DNA of 64,000 bases from Histidinibacterium lentulum (GCF_003789055.1 NZ_ML119082.1:1-64000), one strand, 5' to 3'. Positions 36,676-45,701 are shown, counted from the first letter of the stretch. The notes: generated from the letters alone by a model not told the origin. Translations and numbers: made by a program.

Positions 36676-39576
36676 TCAGTTGGTCTTGAACCCCGCCAGA
36701 GCCGCGGCGAAGGGATTGTCGGGGTCGATCCGCTTGTCCGGCTTCGGCGGCGCGGCGGTCACCGTGCGCGGGCCCTTGTCGGCGCCCTTCGGGCCGCGGC
36801 CCTTCTGTCCCTTGCCGCCCTTCGGCCCCTGCGCGGCCTTCGACGGACGTCCCTTCTGGCCTTCGCGGCGCGGGCCGCGGTCGCGTTTCGGCGCCCAGGT
36901 GAAGGTGTAGAACACCTCCATCTCCGCGGGCGCCTCGGCCCCGAGTTCGTCGGGCGTCGTGGGCGGGATCTCGGGCGGCAGGTCCGGGTCCGGCACGCCG
37001 GGGGGCACCTCGGGCAGGTCGGGCTCGGGCGGGGCGGGCGGCACCTCGGGATCGGGCGCGTCGGGCGGCGTCTCCGGCGGGCCCTCGGGCGGGATGCCCG
37101 GCGGGGGCTGCCCCGGCGGGGGTTCGGGCGGAGGCTCTGGCACCTGCGCGTCGGGCGCCTCTGCGGTCTCGGGCGTCGGAGCCGCGGCGGCCGCGGGCGC
37201 GGTCTTCACCTTGACCCGCTCGCCCTTCTCGGCCCGGTAGCCCAGACCCTCCATCAGCCCGGCGAACTGCTCCAGCGTCAGGCCGGTGATCGACAGCATG
37301 TCCGCCGTCGCCTCGAACCCGCCGCGGCTGTCGCGGTCGCGCAGCATGTCGGCCAGACGCTCCAGCATGTCGATCCGGATCGCCCGGTCGCCCGCGGCGC
37401 GATAGCCCGACATGGTCCAGACCCCCGGTTCCGCCCCGCGAGAGGCGGGCACGGTGACAAGGCCCGGGGGCGGCGCCTCCGGGAAATTGTCGAACCCCTT
37501 CGCCAGCGACCACAGCACCAGCCGCAGCCGAGTCGGCGCGGGCTTCAGCAAGAGCGGCTGGAACACGGTGAACTGCCCGAAGCGCACGCCATGGCGCCGC
37601 AGCGCGCCCCGCGCGTCCTGGTCCAGCGCCTTGACCTCGGCGGCGACATCGCCTCGCGGCAGGATGCCGAACGCCTCGACCATGCGGAAGGCGAACCCCT
37701 TCGCGAGCCCCTGCAACGCGGAGTCGTCCCGCAGTTTCAGGAGCGGCTCGAAGTCCTTGGCAAGCTTGCGGTCGATGAAATGCTGGAGCCGCCGCGCCAC
37801 CTTCTGGGCCACGGCCTCGGCCACCTCCTCGTCGACGAAGGCCTGCACCTGCGGCCGCAGCGGATCGTCGCCCCGCACCAGCTTGCCCACGGCAAGGCCG
37901 CCCCACATCAGGCCGCCCTGCTCGGTGAAATCGAGCTCGGTGTCGGGCGCGTTGTAGAAGCGATCCGCCATCAGGTGGAAATGCGGGGCAAGCGCCTGGT
38001 GACTGGCCTGACGGACGGTCTTGTCCTCGTCGGCCGCACCGGTCCTGTCCTGGCGAAAGCGGAAGCCTTCGAGCCGCCCGACGAACTGACCTTCGACGGT
38101 CACCTCGCCCTTGTCGTTCACCTCGGCCAAGAGGCCCTCCTTCTGCTTGAGCCGGCGCATCAGCACGCTCGTGCGCCGGTCCACAAATCTTTGGGTCAGA
38201 GCGCCGTGGAGCGCATCGGACAACCGGTCTTCTACAGCGCGCGTCTCCTCGCGCCAACGGGATTCGTCCTCGCACCAGCCCCGGCGCTGCGCGACGTAGG
38301 TCCATGTGCGGATATACGCCAGCCGCTTCGAGATCGTGTCGATGTCGCCGTCCGTCCGGTCGATCCGCGCCACCTGCCTCGCCATCCACGCATCGGGCAC
38401 CCGCCCCGTCTGGTGCAGGAATCCGAAGATATCGCGCAGGAGACCCGCATGTTCCGCGTGACTGATGCCCCGGAAATCCGGGATCCGGCAGACATCCCAC
38501 AGGAGCCGAACCGAAGCCGCGTCCGAGGCCCGCGCCGCCACCTCGGCATCCGCCGCCAGCGCCTTCAGCGCCCCGAGGTCGTCCGCCTCGCGCATCCGGC
38601 TGAGCCAGGGATCGTCGGTGCGCTCCTCGAGCGAGGCGATCAGCGCGTCGAGCCGTCCGAACCGCAGCCGCGCGTTGCGCCAGTGCAGCTTCCTGACCGG
38701 GGCGAAGCTGTGGCTGGTGATCGCCTCCACCACGCCCTCGTCGATCTCCCCCGCCTCGCCGGTGACGCCGAATGTCCCGTCGTTCATGTGCCGCCCCGCG
38801 CGCCCCGCGATCTGCGCCAGCTCGTGCGGCATGAGCGGCCGCATCCGCCGACCGTCGAACTTCACGAGGCTGGAGAAGGCGACGTGGTCGATATCGAGGT
38901 TGAGCCCCATGCCGATGGCGTCGGTGGCCACGAGGTAATCGACCTCGCCGGACTGGTACATCTCCACCTGCGCATTGCGCGTGCGCGGGCTGAGCGCCCC
39001 CATCACCACCGCCGCCCCGCCCTTCTGACGGCGCAGGAGCTCGGCGATGGCATACACATTTTCAACCGAGAACCCCACGATTGCCGACCGTGGCGGCATC
39101 CGGCTTGTCTTTTTCGAACCTGAATACCTCAGCTCGCTGAATCTTTCCCGGCGCATGAACTGCACACCCGGCACTTTCGCCGCGATCGCCCCGCGCATGG
39201 TCTCGGACCCGAGGAACATCGTCTCGTTCAGTCCGCGCGCGTTCAGCAGCCGGTCGGTGAAGACATGGCCCCGCTCGGGATCGGCACAGAGCTGGATCTC
39301 GTCGATGGCGAGGAACTCGCAGCCGATCCCCTCGGGCATCGCCTCCGTGGTGCAGACCCAGTACTGCGTCCGCTCCGGCACGATCCGCTCCTCGCCCGTG
39401 ACCAGTGCCACGACGGAGGGCCCGCGCTGCGCCTTCACCCTCTCGTAGACCTCGCGCGCCAGAAGCCGCAGCGGCAGGCCGATGATGCCCGTGCGATGCG
39501 CCAGCATCCGCTCGATCGCATGGTGCGTCTTGCCGGTGTTGGTGGGCCCCAGAAGGGCGGTGATGCGGGACTGCAT
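36676..39576 (-). CDS. SUPV3L1/Suv3-like DExH-box RNA helicase
   Basis: A 966-residue helicase. Walker A GPTNTGKT is at 10-17, the DEIQ box at 92-95, and motif VI QIAGRAGRH follows the second RecA domain. The layout resembles mitochondrial Suv3, which feeds RNA to the degradosome nuclease PNPase. Between about 795 and 885 is a Pro/Glu-rich stretch (PEPPPEPPPGQPPPG...), then a Lys/Arg/Gly-rich tail (about 895-950) and an end of DPDNPFAAALAGFKTN. The C-terminal part looks like a disordered, RNA-binding region. It precedes the S4 protein gene in one operon. Confidence 0.93.
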   Translation of the reverse strand: MQSRITALLGPTNTGKTHHAIERMLAHRTGIIGLPLRLLAREVYERVKAQRGPSVVALVTGEERIVPERTQYWVCTTEAMPEGIGCEFLAIDEIQLCADPERGHVFTDRLLNARGLNETMFLGSETMRGAIAAKVPGVQFMRRERFSELRYSGSKKTSRMPPRSAIVGFSVENVYAIAELLRRQKGGAAVVMGALSPRTRNAQVEMYQSGEVDYLVATDAIGMGLNLDIDHVAFSSLVKFDGRRMRPLMPHELAQIAGRAGRHMNDGTFGVTGEAGEIDEGVVEAITSHSFAPVRKLHWRNARLRFGRLDALIASLEERTDDPWLSRMREADDLGALKALAADAEVAARASDAASVRLLWDVCRIPDFRGISHAEHAGLLRDIFGFLHQTGRVPDAWMARQVARIDRTDGDIDTISKRLAYIRTWTYVAQRRGWCEDESRWREETRAVEDRLSDALHGALTQRFVDRRTSVLMRRLKQKEGLLAEVNDKGEVTVEGQFVGRLEGFRFRQDRTGAADEDKTVRQASHQALAPHFHLMADRFYNAPDTELDFTEQGGLMWGGLAVGKLVRGDDPLRPQVQAFVDEEVAEAVAQKVARRLQHFIDRKLAKDFEPLLKLRDDSALQGLAKGFAFRMVEAFGILPRGDVAAEVKALDQDARGALRRHGVRFGQFTVFQPLLLKPAPTRLRLVLWSLAKGFDNFPEAPPPGLVTVPASRGAEPGVWTMSGYRAAGDRAIRIDMLERLADMLRDRDSRGGFEATADMLSITGLTLEQFAGLMEGLGYRAEKGERVKVKTAPAAAAAPTPETAEAPDAQVPEPPPEPPPGQPPPGIPPEGPPETPPDAPDPEVPPAPPEPDLPEVPPGVPDPDLPPEIPPTTPDELGAEAPAEMEVFYTFTWAPKRDRGPRREGQKGRPSKAAQGPKGGKGQKGRGPKGADKGPRTVTAAPPKPDKRIDPDNPFAAALAGFKTN

Positions 39577-39612
39577 GGTCTCCGTCCCCGAGGACCGGAC
39601 GCCGCGGTGCCG

Positions 39613-40161
39613 TCAGAGCGGCAGGCCGTCCAGTCTCAGCGTCAGTCTGTTCCGGGCCTCGGCTACATCCTCCATGAAGGGATGTATAGCGAGAATCCGG
39701 TCCATGACCTCGATCGAGGTCTCCTCCTCCCCGATCTGCTCCATGATGATGGCAAGGCCCCGCATGGCGCCGAAATGGCGCGGGTTGAGGACCAGCGTCT
39801 CGCGGATGTCGTCCAGCGCCGGTCCGAAGGCTTCGGCCATGAAATAGGCGGTTGCCCGCCCGTGCCAGGCTTCGGCGAACCCCGGGGCGTGGTCGATCGC
39901 GGCGGTGAAATGCTCGATCGCCGCGTGCGCGTCGCCCGCCTCCAGCGCATCGCGCCCGCGCTGCCACAGGAGGTCGATCGCCGGCGAGCCGCTCTTCGAC
40001 CATTCGGTCGCGATCCGCGCCTCGATGCGGCGCGCCTCCTCGGCGCTCGAAGCGGCGGCAAGCCGCTCGAACATCTCGTCGACCGTTTCCGCGGTCGCCG
40101 GTGCGCCCATGCAGAGGATTACCGCGCAGGACGCGACGACTTGTTTGATGACATCGTTCAT
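39613..40161 (-). CDS. Periplasmic TPR-repeat protein
   Basis: A 182-residue protein with a signal peptide (MNDVIKQVVASCAVILCMGAPATA) and at least two to three TPR-like helical pairs (AIEHFTAAIDHAPGFAEAWHGRATAYF is the clearest). A second ATG three codons upstream is possible; the chosen one is better spaced from a GGGAG site. TPR proteins mediate protein-protein contacts; the partner is unknown. It is on the same strand as the helicase but 37 bases beyond it. Confidence 0.8.
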   Translation of the reverse strand: MNDVIKQVVASCAVILCMGAPATAETVDEMFERLAAASSAEEARRIEARIATEWSKSGSPAIDLLWQRGRDALEAGDAHAAIEHFTAAIDHAPGFAEAWHGRATAYFMAEAFGPALDDIRETLVLNPRHFGAMRGLAIIMEQIGEEETSIEVMDRILAIHPFMEDVAEARNRLTLRLDGLPL

Positions 40162-40255
40162 GCTCGTCATATCTCCCAATGTAGAGGACAGGCGGCCCGG
40201 CACCAGCCCCCGCTCGTCACGGAACGGCGACGTGAACAAGACGCGAGGACGCAAC

Positions 40256-40546
40256 ATGAGCGACGTGGTGGCCGAGGCGGTGAGCCGGCTGAACGAGAAG
40301 ATGGGCGGCGAGGGCTTCGACGGCACCGCCAAGTTCGTGATCGAGGACGAGGGCGCGCTGATGATCGACCGCGCGGGCGCCCGTGCGGGCGACGAGGAGG
40401 CGGACGTGACCCTGACCTCCGATACCGAGACCTTCCGGGCGATCCTCGACGGCGAGCAGAACCCGACCGCGGCCTACATGACCGGCAAGCTGAAGCTCGA
40501 CGGGGACATGGGCGCCGCGATGCGCCTTGCCGCCATCCTCGGCTGA
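40256..40546 (+). CDS. SCP2 sterol-binding domain protein
   Basis: A 96-residue stand-alone SCP2 domain. The motif MGGEGFDGTAKFVIEDEGALMID followed by ADVTLTSDTETFRAILDGEQNPTAAYMTGKLKLDGDM is typical of these small lipid-binding proteins. They bind fatty acyl or sterol-like ligands in a hydrophobic tunnel. The hydrolase gene starts at GTG 1 base after the stop, so the two may handle the same lipid. Confidence 0.9.
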   Translation: MSDVVAEAVSRLNEKMGGEGFDGTAKFVIEDEGALMIDRAGARAGDEEADVTLTSDTETFRAILDGEQNPTAAYMTGKLKLDGDMGAAMRLAAILG

Positions 40547-40547
40547 G

Positions 40548-41483
40548 GTGGAGCCCGCGCCCCTCTTCACCGAGGTCGCGGACGCCCCCCCCGGCGGTGC
40601 GGCGCACTGGGTGACGGCGCCGGACGGGCTGCGGCTGCGGGTCGGGCACTGGCCGCACCCGCGCGCCCGCGGCACCGTTCTGATCTTCCCGGGCCGGACG
40701 GAATACATCGAGAAATATGGCCGCGACGCCGGCGCGCTCGCCGAACGCGGCTATGCGGCGGCGGCCATCGACTGGCGCGGCCAGGGCATTTCCGCGCGCA
40801 TGCAACCCGACCGGCTGCTCGGCCATGTGAACCGCTTTGCCGACTACCAGGCCGATGCCGACGCCCTGATGGCCTATGCCGAGGCCGTGGGCCTGCCCCG
40901 GCCCTACCTGCTCCTCGCCCATTCCATGGGCGGCTGCATCGGGCTCCGGGCGCTGATGCGCGGCTACGCCACGCCGCGGGCGGTCTTTTCCGCGCCGATG
41001 TGGGGCATCCGGATGCAGGCGCTGAAGCGCTCGGCGGCCTGGGGCCTCTCGGCGCTGTCGAAGCCCCTGCGCTTCTCGCATCTGCTGGCGCCGGGGCAGA
41101 GCTCGGCGCCCTATGTCCTCGGCGCCGATCCCGCCGACAACACGCTGACCACGGACCCCGACATGCTGGCCTGGATGAAGCACCAGATCGAGCGCCATAC
41201 CGATCTCGCGCTGGGCGGTCCGTCCCTCCACTGGCTGCACGAGGCGCTCAGCGAGACGCGCGCCCTGGCCCGGATGCCTGCGCCGGAGGTTCCCACACTC
41301 ACCTTCCTCGGCAGCGAGGAGGCCATCGTCGATCCCGCGCGCATCACCGCCCGCATGGCGCGCTGGCCCGGCGGACGCCTCGTCACGCTAGAAGGCGCGC
41401 AGCACGAGGTGCTGATGGAGACGCCCGCGATCCGCACGAAGGTTCTCGACGCCATCGCGGCCCATTTCGCCGAAACGGTCTGA
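40548..41483 (+). CDS. Alpha/beta hydrolase, lysophospholipase-like
   Basis: A 311-residue alpha/beta hydrolase with the nucleophile elbow HSMGG (Ser126), an oxyanion-region PGRTEYIEKYG and a conserved AIDWRGQGIS. The catalytic Asp (EEAIVDP) and His (GAQHEV) are in the expected places. Overall it resembles bacterial lysophospholipase L2 / monoacylglycerol lipase (PldB-like) proteins. The GTG start lies one base after the SCP2 stop; an upstream ATG would overlap that gene. Its stop is followed by a dispersed-repeat copy. Confidence 0.85.
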   Translation: MEPAPLFTEVADAPPGGAAHWVTAPDGLRLRVGHWPHPRARGTVLIFPGRTEYIEKYGRDAGALAERGYAAAAIDWRGQGISARMQPDRLLGHVNRFADYQADADALMAYAEAVGLPRPYLLLAHSMGGCIGLRALMRGYATPRAVFSAPMWGIRMQALKRSAAWGLSALSKPLRFSHLLAPGQSSAPYVLGADPADNTLTTDPDMLAWMKHQIERHTDLALGGPSLHWLHEALSETRALARMPAPEVPTLTFLGSEEAIVDPARITARMARWPGGRLVTLEGAQHEVLMETPAIRTKVLDAIAAHFAETV

Positions 41484-41486
41484 TCC

Positions 41487-41509
41487 TCATCTGGCCGGAA
41501 ATACTCCCT
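41487..41509 (+). repeat. Dispersed 25-bp repeat, copy 2
   Basis: CTCATCTGGCCGGAAATACTCCC, a diverged copy (ATATCC replaced by ATACTCC), beginning 4 bases after the hydrolase stop. A short CTCCC/GGGAG inverted repeat follows at once, then the nuclease gene. Confidence 0.6.
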
Positions 41510-41557
41510 TCGGGAGACCGGCTGGCAGGATGCGCCCCGCCGGCCTACCTCTCGGAC

Positions 41558-42625
41558 ATGAGCGTCCTGACCTTCACCGACCGCGGCATCTACTGCCCGG
41601 CGGGGGATTTCCACATCGACCCCTGGCGCCCGGCGGACCGCGCGCTGATCACCCATGCCCATTCCGACCATGCGCGCTGGGGCATGGGGCGCTACCTCGC
41701 CACGCCGCGCACCGCGGCGGTGATGCGCCACCGGCTGGGCGAGATCGAGGTCTCGACGATCCCCTACGGCGAGACCCGCCGGATCGACGGGGCGCGCGTC
41801 TCCTTCCATCCCGCGGGCCACGTTCCGGGGTCGGCGCAGATCCGGGTCGAGGTCGGCGGGGAGGTCTGGGTCGTCTCGGGCGATTACAAGACCGCGGAGG
41901 ACGGGCTCAGCGAACCCTTCGAGCCGGTGCGCTGCCATGCCTTCGTCAGCGAATGCACCTTCGGCCTGCCGGTATTCAACTGGACCCCGCTCGAGGCGCT
42001 GCGCGCGGAGATCAACGGCTGGTGGGCGGCGAATGCCGCGGCCGGCCGCCCCTCGATCCTCGGGGCCTACAGCCTCGGCAAGGCCCAGCGCCTGCTGACC
42101 GATCTCGACCCCTCCATCGGCCCGATCCTGACCCACAGCGCCGTCGAGAACGTGAACGAGGTCCTGCGCGCCGAAGGCATCGCGCTGCCGGACACGATCC
42201 GCCTCGCCCCGGACATGACCGCGAAGGACCATCCGGGTGCGATGATCCTCGCGCCGCCCTCGGCCCTGGGAGGGGCCTGGCCGAAGGGGTTCCGCGGCGC
42301 CTCCACCGCCTTCGCCTCGGGCTGGATGGCCCTGCGCGGCGTGCGCCGCAGGCGCGCCGCCGACCGCGGCTTCGTCGTGTCCGACCATGCCGACTGGGAG
42401 GGCCTCAACGCCGCCATCGCGGCGACCGGGGCGGAGCGCATCTTCGTCACCCATGGCTATACCTCCGTCTTCCGCCGCTGGCTCGAGACCCGCGGCTACG
42501 ACGCCGCCGTCGTGGAGACGGATTACGAGGGCGAGAGCCTCGATGCCGCCGCCGAGAGCGGAGCCGAGGCCGGGTCAGGCGACGGGGCCGGAGCCCGAGG
42601 CGGCACCGGCGACACGGCGGCCTGA
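41558..42625 (+). CDS. Ligase-associated metallo-beta-lactamase-fold DNA exonuclease
   Basis: A 355-residue nuclease of the SNM1/CPSF-like metallo-beta-lactamase fold. The metal motif HAHSDH (His33, His35, Asp37, His38) is followed by HPAGHVPGSAQ, SGDYK and VVSDHADWEGL. Such proteins are known as ligase-associated exonucleases, encoded beside an ATP-dependent ligase, helicase and phosphoesterase in DNA repair cassettes. The tail (Glu/Gly/Ala-rich, EAGSGDGAGARGG) is likely disordered. The ligase gene starts 3 bases after its stop. Confidence 0.9.
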   Translation: MSVLTFTDRGIYCPAGDFHIDPWRPADRALITHAHSDHARWGMGRYLATPRTAAVMRHRLGEIEVSTIPYGETRRIDGARVSFHPAGHVPGSAQIRVEVGGEVWVVSGDYKTAEDGLSEPFEPVRCHAFVSECTFGLPVFNWTPLEALRAEINGWWAANAAAGRPSILGAYSLGKAQRLLTDLDPSIGPILTHSAVENVNEVLRAEGIALPDTIRLAPDMTAKDHPGAMILAPPSALGGAWPKGFRGASTAFASGWMALRGVRRRRAADRGFVVSDHADWEGLNAAIAATGAERIFVTHGYTSVFRRWLETRGYDAAVVETDYEGESLDAAAESGAEAGSGDGAGARGGTGDTAA

Positions 42626-42628
42626 CCG

Positions 42629-44218
42629 ATGCAGGACTTCGCCCGCCTCTTCACCGCCCTCGACCAGTCCACGAAGACCACCGTCAAGGTGGCGGCCCTC
42701 GCGGAGTTCTTCCGCACGGCGGAGGACGCCGACAAGCTCTGGTGCGTGGCGCTCTTCTCGGGCCGCCGCCCGCGCCGGGTCATCACCACGACGACGCTGC
42801 GGGAATGGGCGGCGGAGCGGGCGGGCATCCCGCTCTGGCTCTTCGAGGAGAGCTATCCGGTCGTGGGCGACCTCGCCGAGACGATCAGCCTCGTGCTGCC
42901 GCCGCCCGACCGGACGGACGACCGCCCCCTCAACCACTGGATCGCGCGCCTTGCGGAGCTGTCGATGGCCGGAGAGGCGGAGCGCAAGTCCGGCATCCTC
43001 GCGGCCTGGGACGGGATGGAGCGGACCGAGCGGCTCCTCTTCACCAAGCTCCTGACGGGAGGGTTCCGCCTCGGCGTGAGCCAGAAGCTGATGACCCGCG
43101 CGCTGGCGCAGGCCACGGGCCGGGACGAGGCGGAGCTGACCCACCGCCTGATGGGCGCATGGACGCCGGGGAGCGTCACCTGGGAAAGCCTGATCGAGGC
43201 GTCCGATCCCACCGCGGACCTGAGCCGGCCCTACCCCTTCTACCTCGCCTACCAGCGCGAGGAGACCGACGATCTCGGTCCCGCCTCCGACTGGTTCGCG
43301 GAGCGCAAGTGGGACGGCATCCGCGGCCAGCTCGTGCTGCGCGGCGGCGAGCATCACCTCTGGTCCCGGGGCGAGGAACTGATGACGGACCGCTTCCCGG
43401 AATTCGCGCGCCTGCGGGACTGGCTGCCCCCGGGCACGGTGATCGACGGCGAGGTCCTTGCCTTCGCGGGCGAGCGACCGCTTCCCTTCAACGCCCTGCA
43501 GAAGCGCATCGGCCGCAAGACCGTGCCGAAGAAGCTGCTGGAGGAGAGCCCCGTCATCCTGATGGCCTACGACCTCCTGGAGGAGCACGGCACCGACATC
43601 CGCCCGCTGCCCTTCACCGAGCGGCGGGCGCGCCTCGCTGCGCTCGTCGCGACGGTGCCCGCCGACGCGCCGGTCCGCCTCTCCGCGGATGTCTCGGCGG
43701 AGGACTGGGACGTCCTGGCGGCGACCCGCGCCGAGAGCCGCGACCATGCCGCCGAGGGGCTGATGCTCAAGCGCCGGTCCTCGCCCTATCTTTCGGGCCG
43801 CAAGAAGGGCGACTGGTGGAAATGGAAGGTCGATCCCCTGACCATCGACGCGGTGATGATCTACGCCCAGTCGGGCTCGGGACGCCGGGCCAACCTCTTC
43901 ACCGACTTCACCTTCGCGGTGCGCGACGGCGCCGATCTCGTGCCGTTCACCAAGGCCTATTCGGGCCTCACCGACGCCGAGTTCCGCCAGATCACCGCCT
44001 GGGTGCGCAAGAACACGCTGCAGCGCTTCGGCCCGGTGCGGCAGGTGACGCCCGAACATGTCTTCGAGATCGCCTTCGAGGGCATCCAGGAAAGTCCGCG
44101 CCACAAGTCGGGTGTCGCGCTGCGCTTTCCCCGCATGGCGCGCTGGCGCCGCGACAAGCCCGCGAGCGAGATCAACACGCTTTCCGACCTGCGCGAGATG
44201 CTGGCGACCTACGGCTGA
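42629..44218 (+). CDS. ATP-dependent DNA ligase
   Basis: A 529-residue ligase. The catalytic lysine is Lys227 in ERKWDGIR; other nucleotidyltransferase motifs are VIDGEVLAF, EGLMLKRR and KWKVDPLTID. The N-terminal region (1-200) is a DNA-binding domain and the C-terminus an OB-fold. It seals nicks using ATP, unlike the NAD-dependent housekeeping LigA. The partner nuclease lies upstream with 3 bases between, so the pair is clearly one operon for repair. Helicase (Lhr-like) and phosphoesterase partners are not present here. Confidence 0.93.
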   Translation: MQDFARLFTALDQSTKTTVKVAALAEFFRTAEDADKLWCVALFSGRRPRRVITTTTLREWAAERAGIPLWLFEESYPVVGDLAETISLVLPPPDRTDDRPLNHWIARLAELSMAGEAERKSGILAAWDGMERTERLLFTKLLTGGFRLGVSQKLMTRALAQATGRDEAELTHRLMGAWTPGSVTWESLIEASDPTADLSRPYPFYLAYQREETDDLGPASDWFAERKWDGIRGQLVLRGGEHHLWSRGEELMTDRFPEFARLRDWLPPGTVIDGEVLAFAGERPLPFNALQKRIGRKTVPKKLLEESPVILMAYDLLEEHGTDIRPLPFTERRARLAALVATVPADAPVRLSADVSAEDWDVLAATRAESRDHAAEGLMLKRRSSPYLSGRKKGDWWKWKVDPLTIDAVMIYAQSGSGRRANLFTDFTFAVRDGADLVPFTKAYSGLTDAEFRQITAWVRKNTLQRFGPVRQVTPEHVFEIAFEGIQESPRHKSGVALRFPRMARWRRDKPASEINTLSDLREMLATYG

Positions 44219-44295
44219 GGAGCGCCTTCGGCGCGCTGCCCGGAGCCCGGCCCCGCCCGAGGCGGAACCGGGCGGCGGGGGGGGCGCTGCCCCCC

Positions 44296-44323
44296 GCGGC
44301 GAAAGCCCGGGGGCTTTCGCCGC
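44296..44323. terminator. 13-bp perfect inverted repeat in the ligase-lysC gap
   Basis: GCGGCGAAAGCCC and GGGCTTTCGCCGC flank a 2-base GG loop; all 13 pairs match. It lies about 78 bases after the ligase stop. It may terminate the nuclease-ligase transcript; a T-run is absent. Confidence 0.45.
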
Positions 44324-44330
44324 TCCCCCC

Positions 44331-44352
44331 GGGATATTTCGGGCCAGAAAAA
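44331..44352 (-). repeat. Dispersed 25-bp repeat, copy 3 (reverse)
   Basis: On the minus strand it reads TTTTTCTGGCCCGAAATATC followed by CC and a G-run. It is the only copy oriented against the flanking genes. It lies 93 bases before the lysC start. Confidence 0.65.
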
Positions 44353-44444
44353 TGCAGGGGTGGCGGCGACGTCGCGGGAGGCGCTTGCAGGGCCATGCCC
44401 CGCGCCGTAAGAGCCGGAGCGATTTTCGGGGCGCGCGAGGGGCG

Positions 44445-45689
44445 ATGTCCATACTTGTGATGAAATTCGGCGGCACCTCCGTCGCCACTCCGGACCGCAT
44501 CCGGCGGGCCGCCAAGCGCGTGGGCGTCGAGGTCGCCAAGGGCCATGACGTCATCGTCATCGTCTCGGCCATGGCCGGCAAGACCAACGAGCTCGTGGGC
44601 TGGGTGCGCGAGACCTCGCCGCTCTACGACGCGCGCGAATACGACGCCGTCGTCTCCTCGGGCGAGAACGTCACCGCGGGGCTGATGGCGCTGACGCTCC
44701 AGGAGATGGATATTCCCGCGCGGTCCTGGCAGGGCTGGCAGGTGCCCCTGAAGACGAGTTCCGCCCACGGCGCCGCGCGGATCGAGGAAATCCCGACCGA
44801 GAACATCCTCGGTCGCTTCGCCCAGGGGATGAAGGTGGCGGTCGTGGCGGGCTTTCAGGGGATCAGCCCCGAGGGGCGGATCACCACCCTCGGGCGGGGC
44901 GGGTCCGACACCACCGCCGTCGCCTTTGCCGCCGCCTTCGGCGCGGTGCGCTGCGACATCTACACCGACGTGGACGGGGTCTACACCACCGATCCGCGGA
45001 TCACGAAGAAGGCGCGCAAGCTCGACCGCATCGCCTTCGAGGAGATGCTGGAACTGGCCTCGCTGGGCGCCAAGGTGCTGCAGACGCGCTCGGTCGAGCT
45101 GGCCATGCGCTACAAGGTGCGCCTGCGCGTGCTGTCGAGCTTCGAGGAGATGGACGACGCGGCGGGCACGCTCGTCTGCGACGAGGAGGATATCGTGGAA
45201 AGCAATGTTGTGGCCGGTGTGGCCTTCAGCCGCGACGAGGCGAAGATGACGCTGATTTCCGTGGCCGACCGGCCCGGCATCGCCGCGGCGATCTTCGGCC
45301 CGCTGGCGCAGGCGGGGGTGAACGTGGACATGATCGTCCAGAACATCTCCGAGGACGGGCGGACGGACATGACCTTCTCCTGCCCCGTGGAGGAGGTGCC
45401 GCGGGCCGAGAAGGCCATGTCCGAGGCCAAGGCCAGGGGCGAGATCAACTACCACGACCTCGTGGCCGATACCGAGGTCTGCAAGGTCTCCGTGGTGGGC
45501 ATCGGCATGCGCAGCCACGCCGGGGTCGCCGCGCAGATGTTCGCGGCGCTGAAATCCGAGAACATCAACATCAAGGTGATCACCACCTCCGAGATCAAGA
45601 TCTCGGTGCTGATCGACCGCAAGTACCTCGAACTCGCGGTGCAGGCGCTGCACGACGCCTTCGGGCTGGAGAAGGCCCCCGCCGGGTAG
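44445..45689 (+). CDS. lysC: Aspartokinase LysC
   Basis: A 414-residue enzyme phosphorylating aspartate, the first step to lysine, threonine, methionine and diaminopimelate. The kinase domain starts VMKFGGTSVATPDR, with the catalytic region GRGGSDTTAVAFA; two C-terminal ACT domains (about 265-410) mediate feedback inhibition. The start is the ATG before SILVMKFGG; a longer in-frame extension runs into the repeat and is rejected. A short hairpin (GGCCCCCG / CGGGGGCC) overlaps the stop. Homoserine dehydrogenase of the same pathway lies 17 kb further on. Confidence 0.96.
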   Translation: MSILVMKFGGTSVATPDRIRRAAKRVGVEVAKGHDVIVIVSAMAGKTNELVGWVRETSPLYDAREYDAVVSSGENVTAGLMALTLQEMDIPARSWQGWQVPLKTSSAHGAARIEEIPTENILGRFAQGMKVAVVAGFQGISPEGRITTLGRGGSDTTAVAFAAAFGAVRCDIYTDVDGVYTTDPRITKKARKLDRIAFEEMLELASLGAKVLQTRSVELAMRYKVRLRVLSSFEEMDDAAGTLVCDEEDIVESNVVAGVAFSRDEAKMTLISVADRPGIAAAIFGPLAQAGVNVDMIVQNISEDGRTDMTFSCPVEEVPRAEKAMSEAKARGEINYHDLVADTEVCKVSVVGIGMRSHAGVAAQMFAALKSENINIKVITTSEIKISVLIDRKYLELAVQALHDAFGLEKAPAG

Positions 45690-45701
45690 CCGCCGGGGGC
45701 C
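45674..45701 (+). terminator. Weak hairpin across the lysC stop
   Basis: 8-bp stem GGCCCCCG / CGGGGGCC with a 12-base loop containing the lysC stop codon. No T-run. Weak candidate. Confidence 0.25.

Larger units (their letters stand above)
44219..44352. repeat. GC-rich composite intergenic repeat
   Basis: The 134 bases after the ligase stop hold several modules: a GCGCCTTCGGCGC hairpin, a GGGGGGC-GCT-GCCCCCC hairpin near 44.28 kb, a long inverted repeat at 44296-44323, and a reverse copy of the 25-bp dispersed repeat (reading GGGATATTTCGGGCCAGAAA). The same modules recur near 55.3 kb. No gene. Confidence 0.7.

Noticed and set aside
36454-39123. Long open frame on the plus strand opposite the helicase
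   Set aside because: It is a GC-driven shadow: composition is Arg/His/Gly-rich without domains, and the minus-strand frame encodes a clear helicase.
44219-44352. A small ORF in the repeat before lysC
   Set aside because: Frames there read low-complexity Pro/Gly/Arg peptides over palindromes, typical of non-coding repeat DNA.
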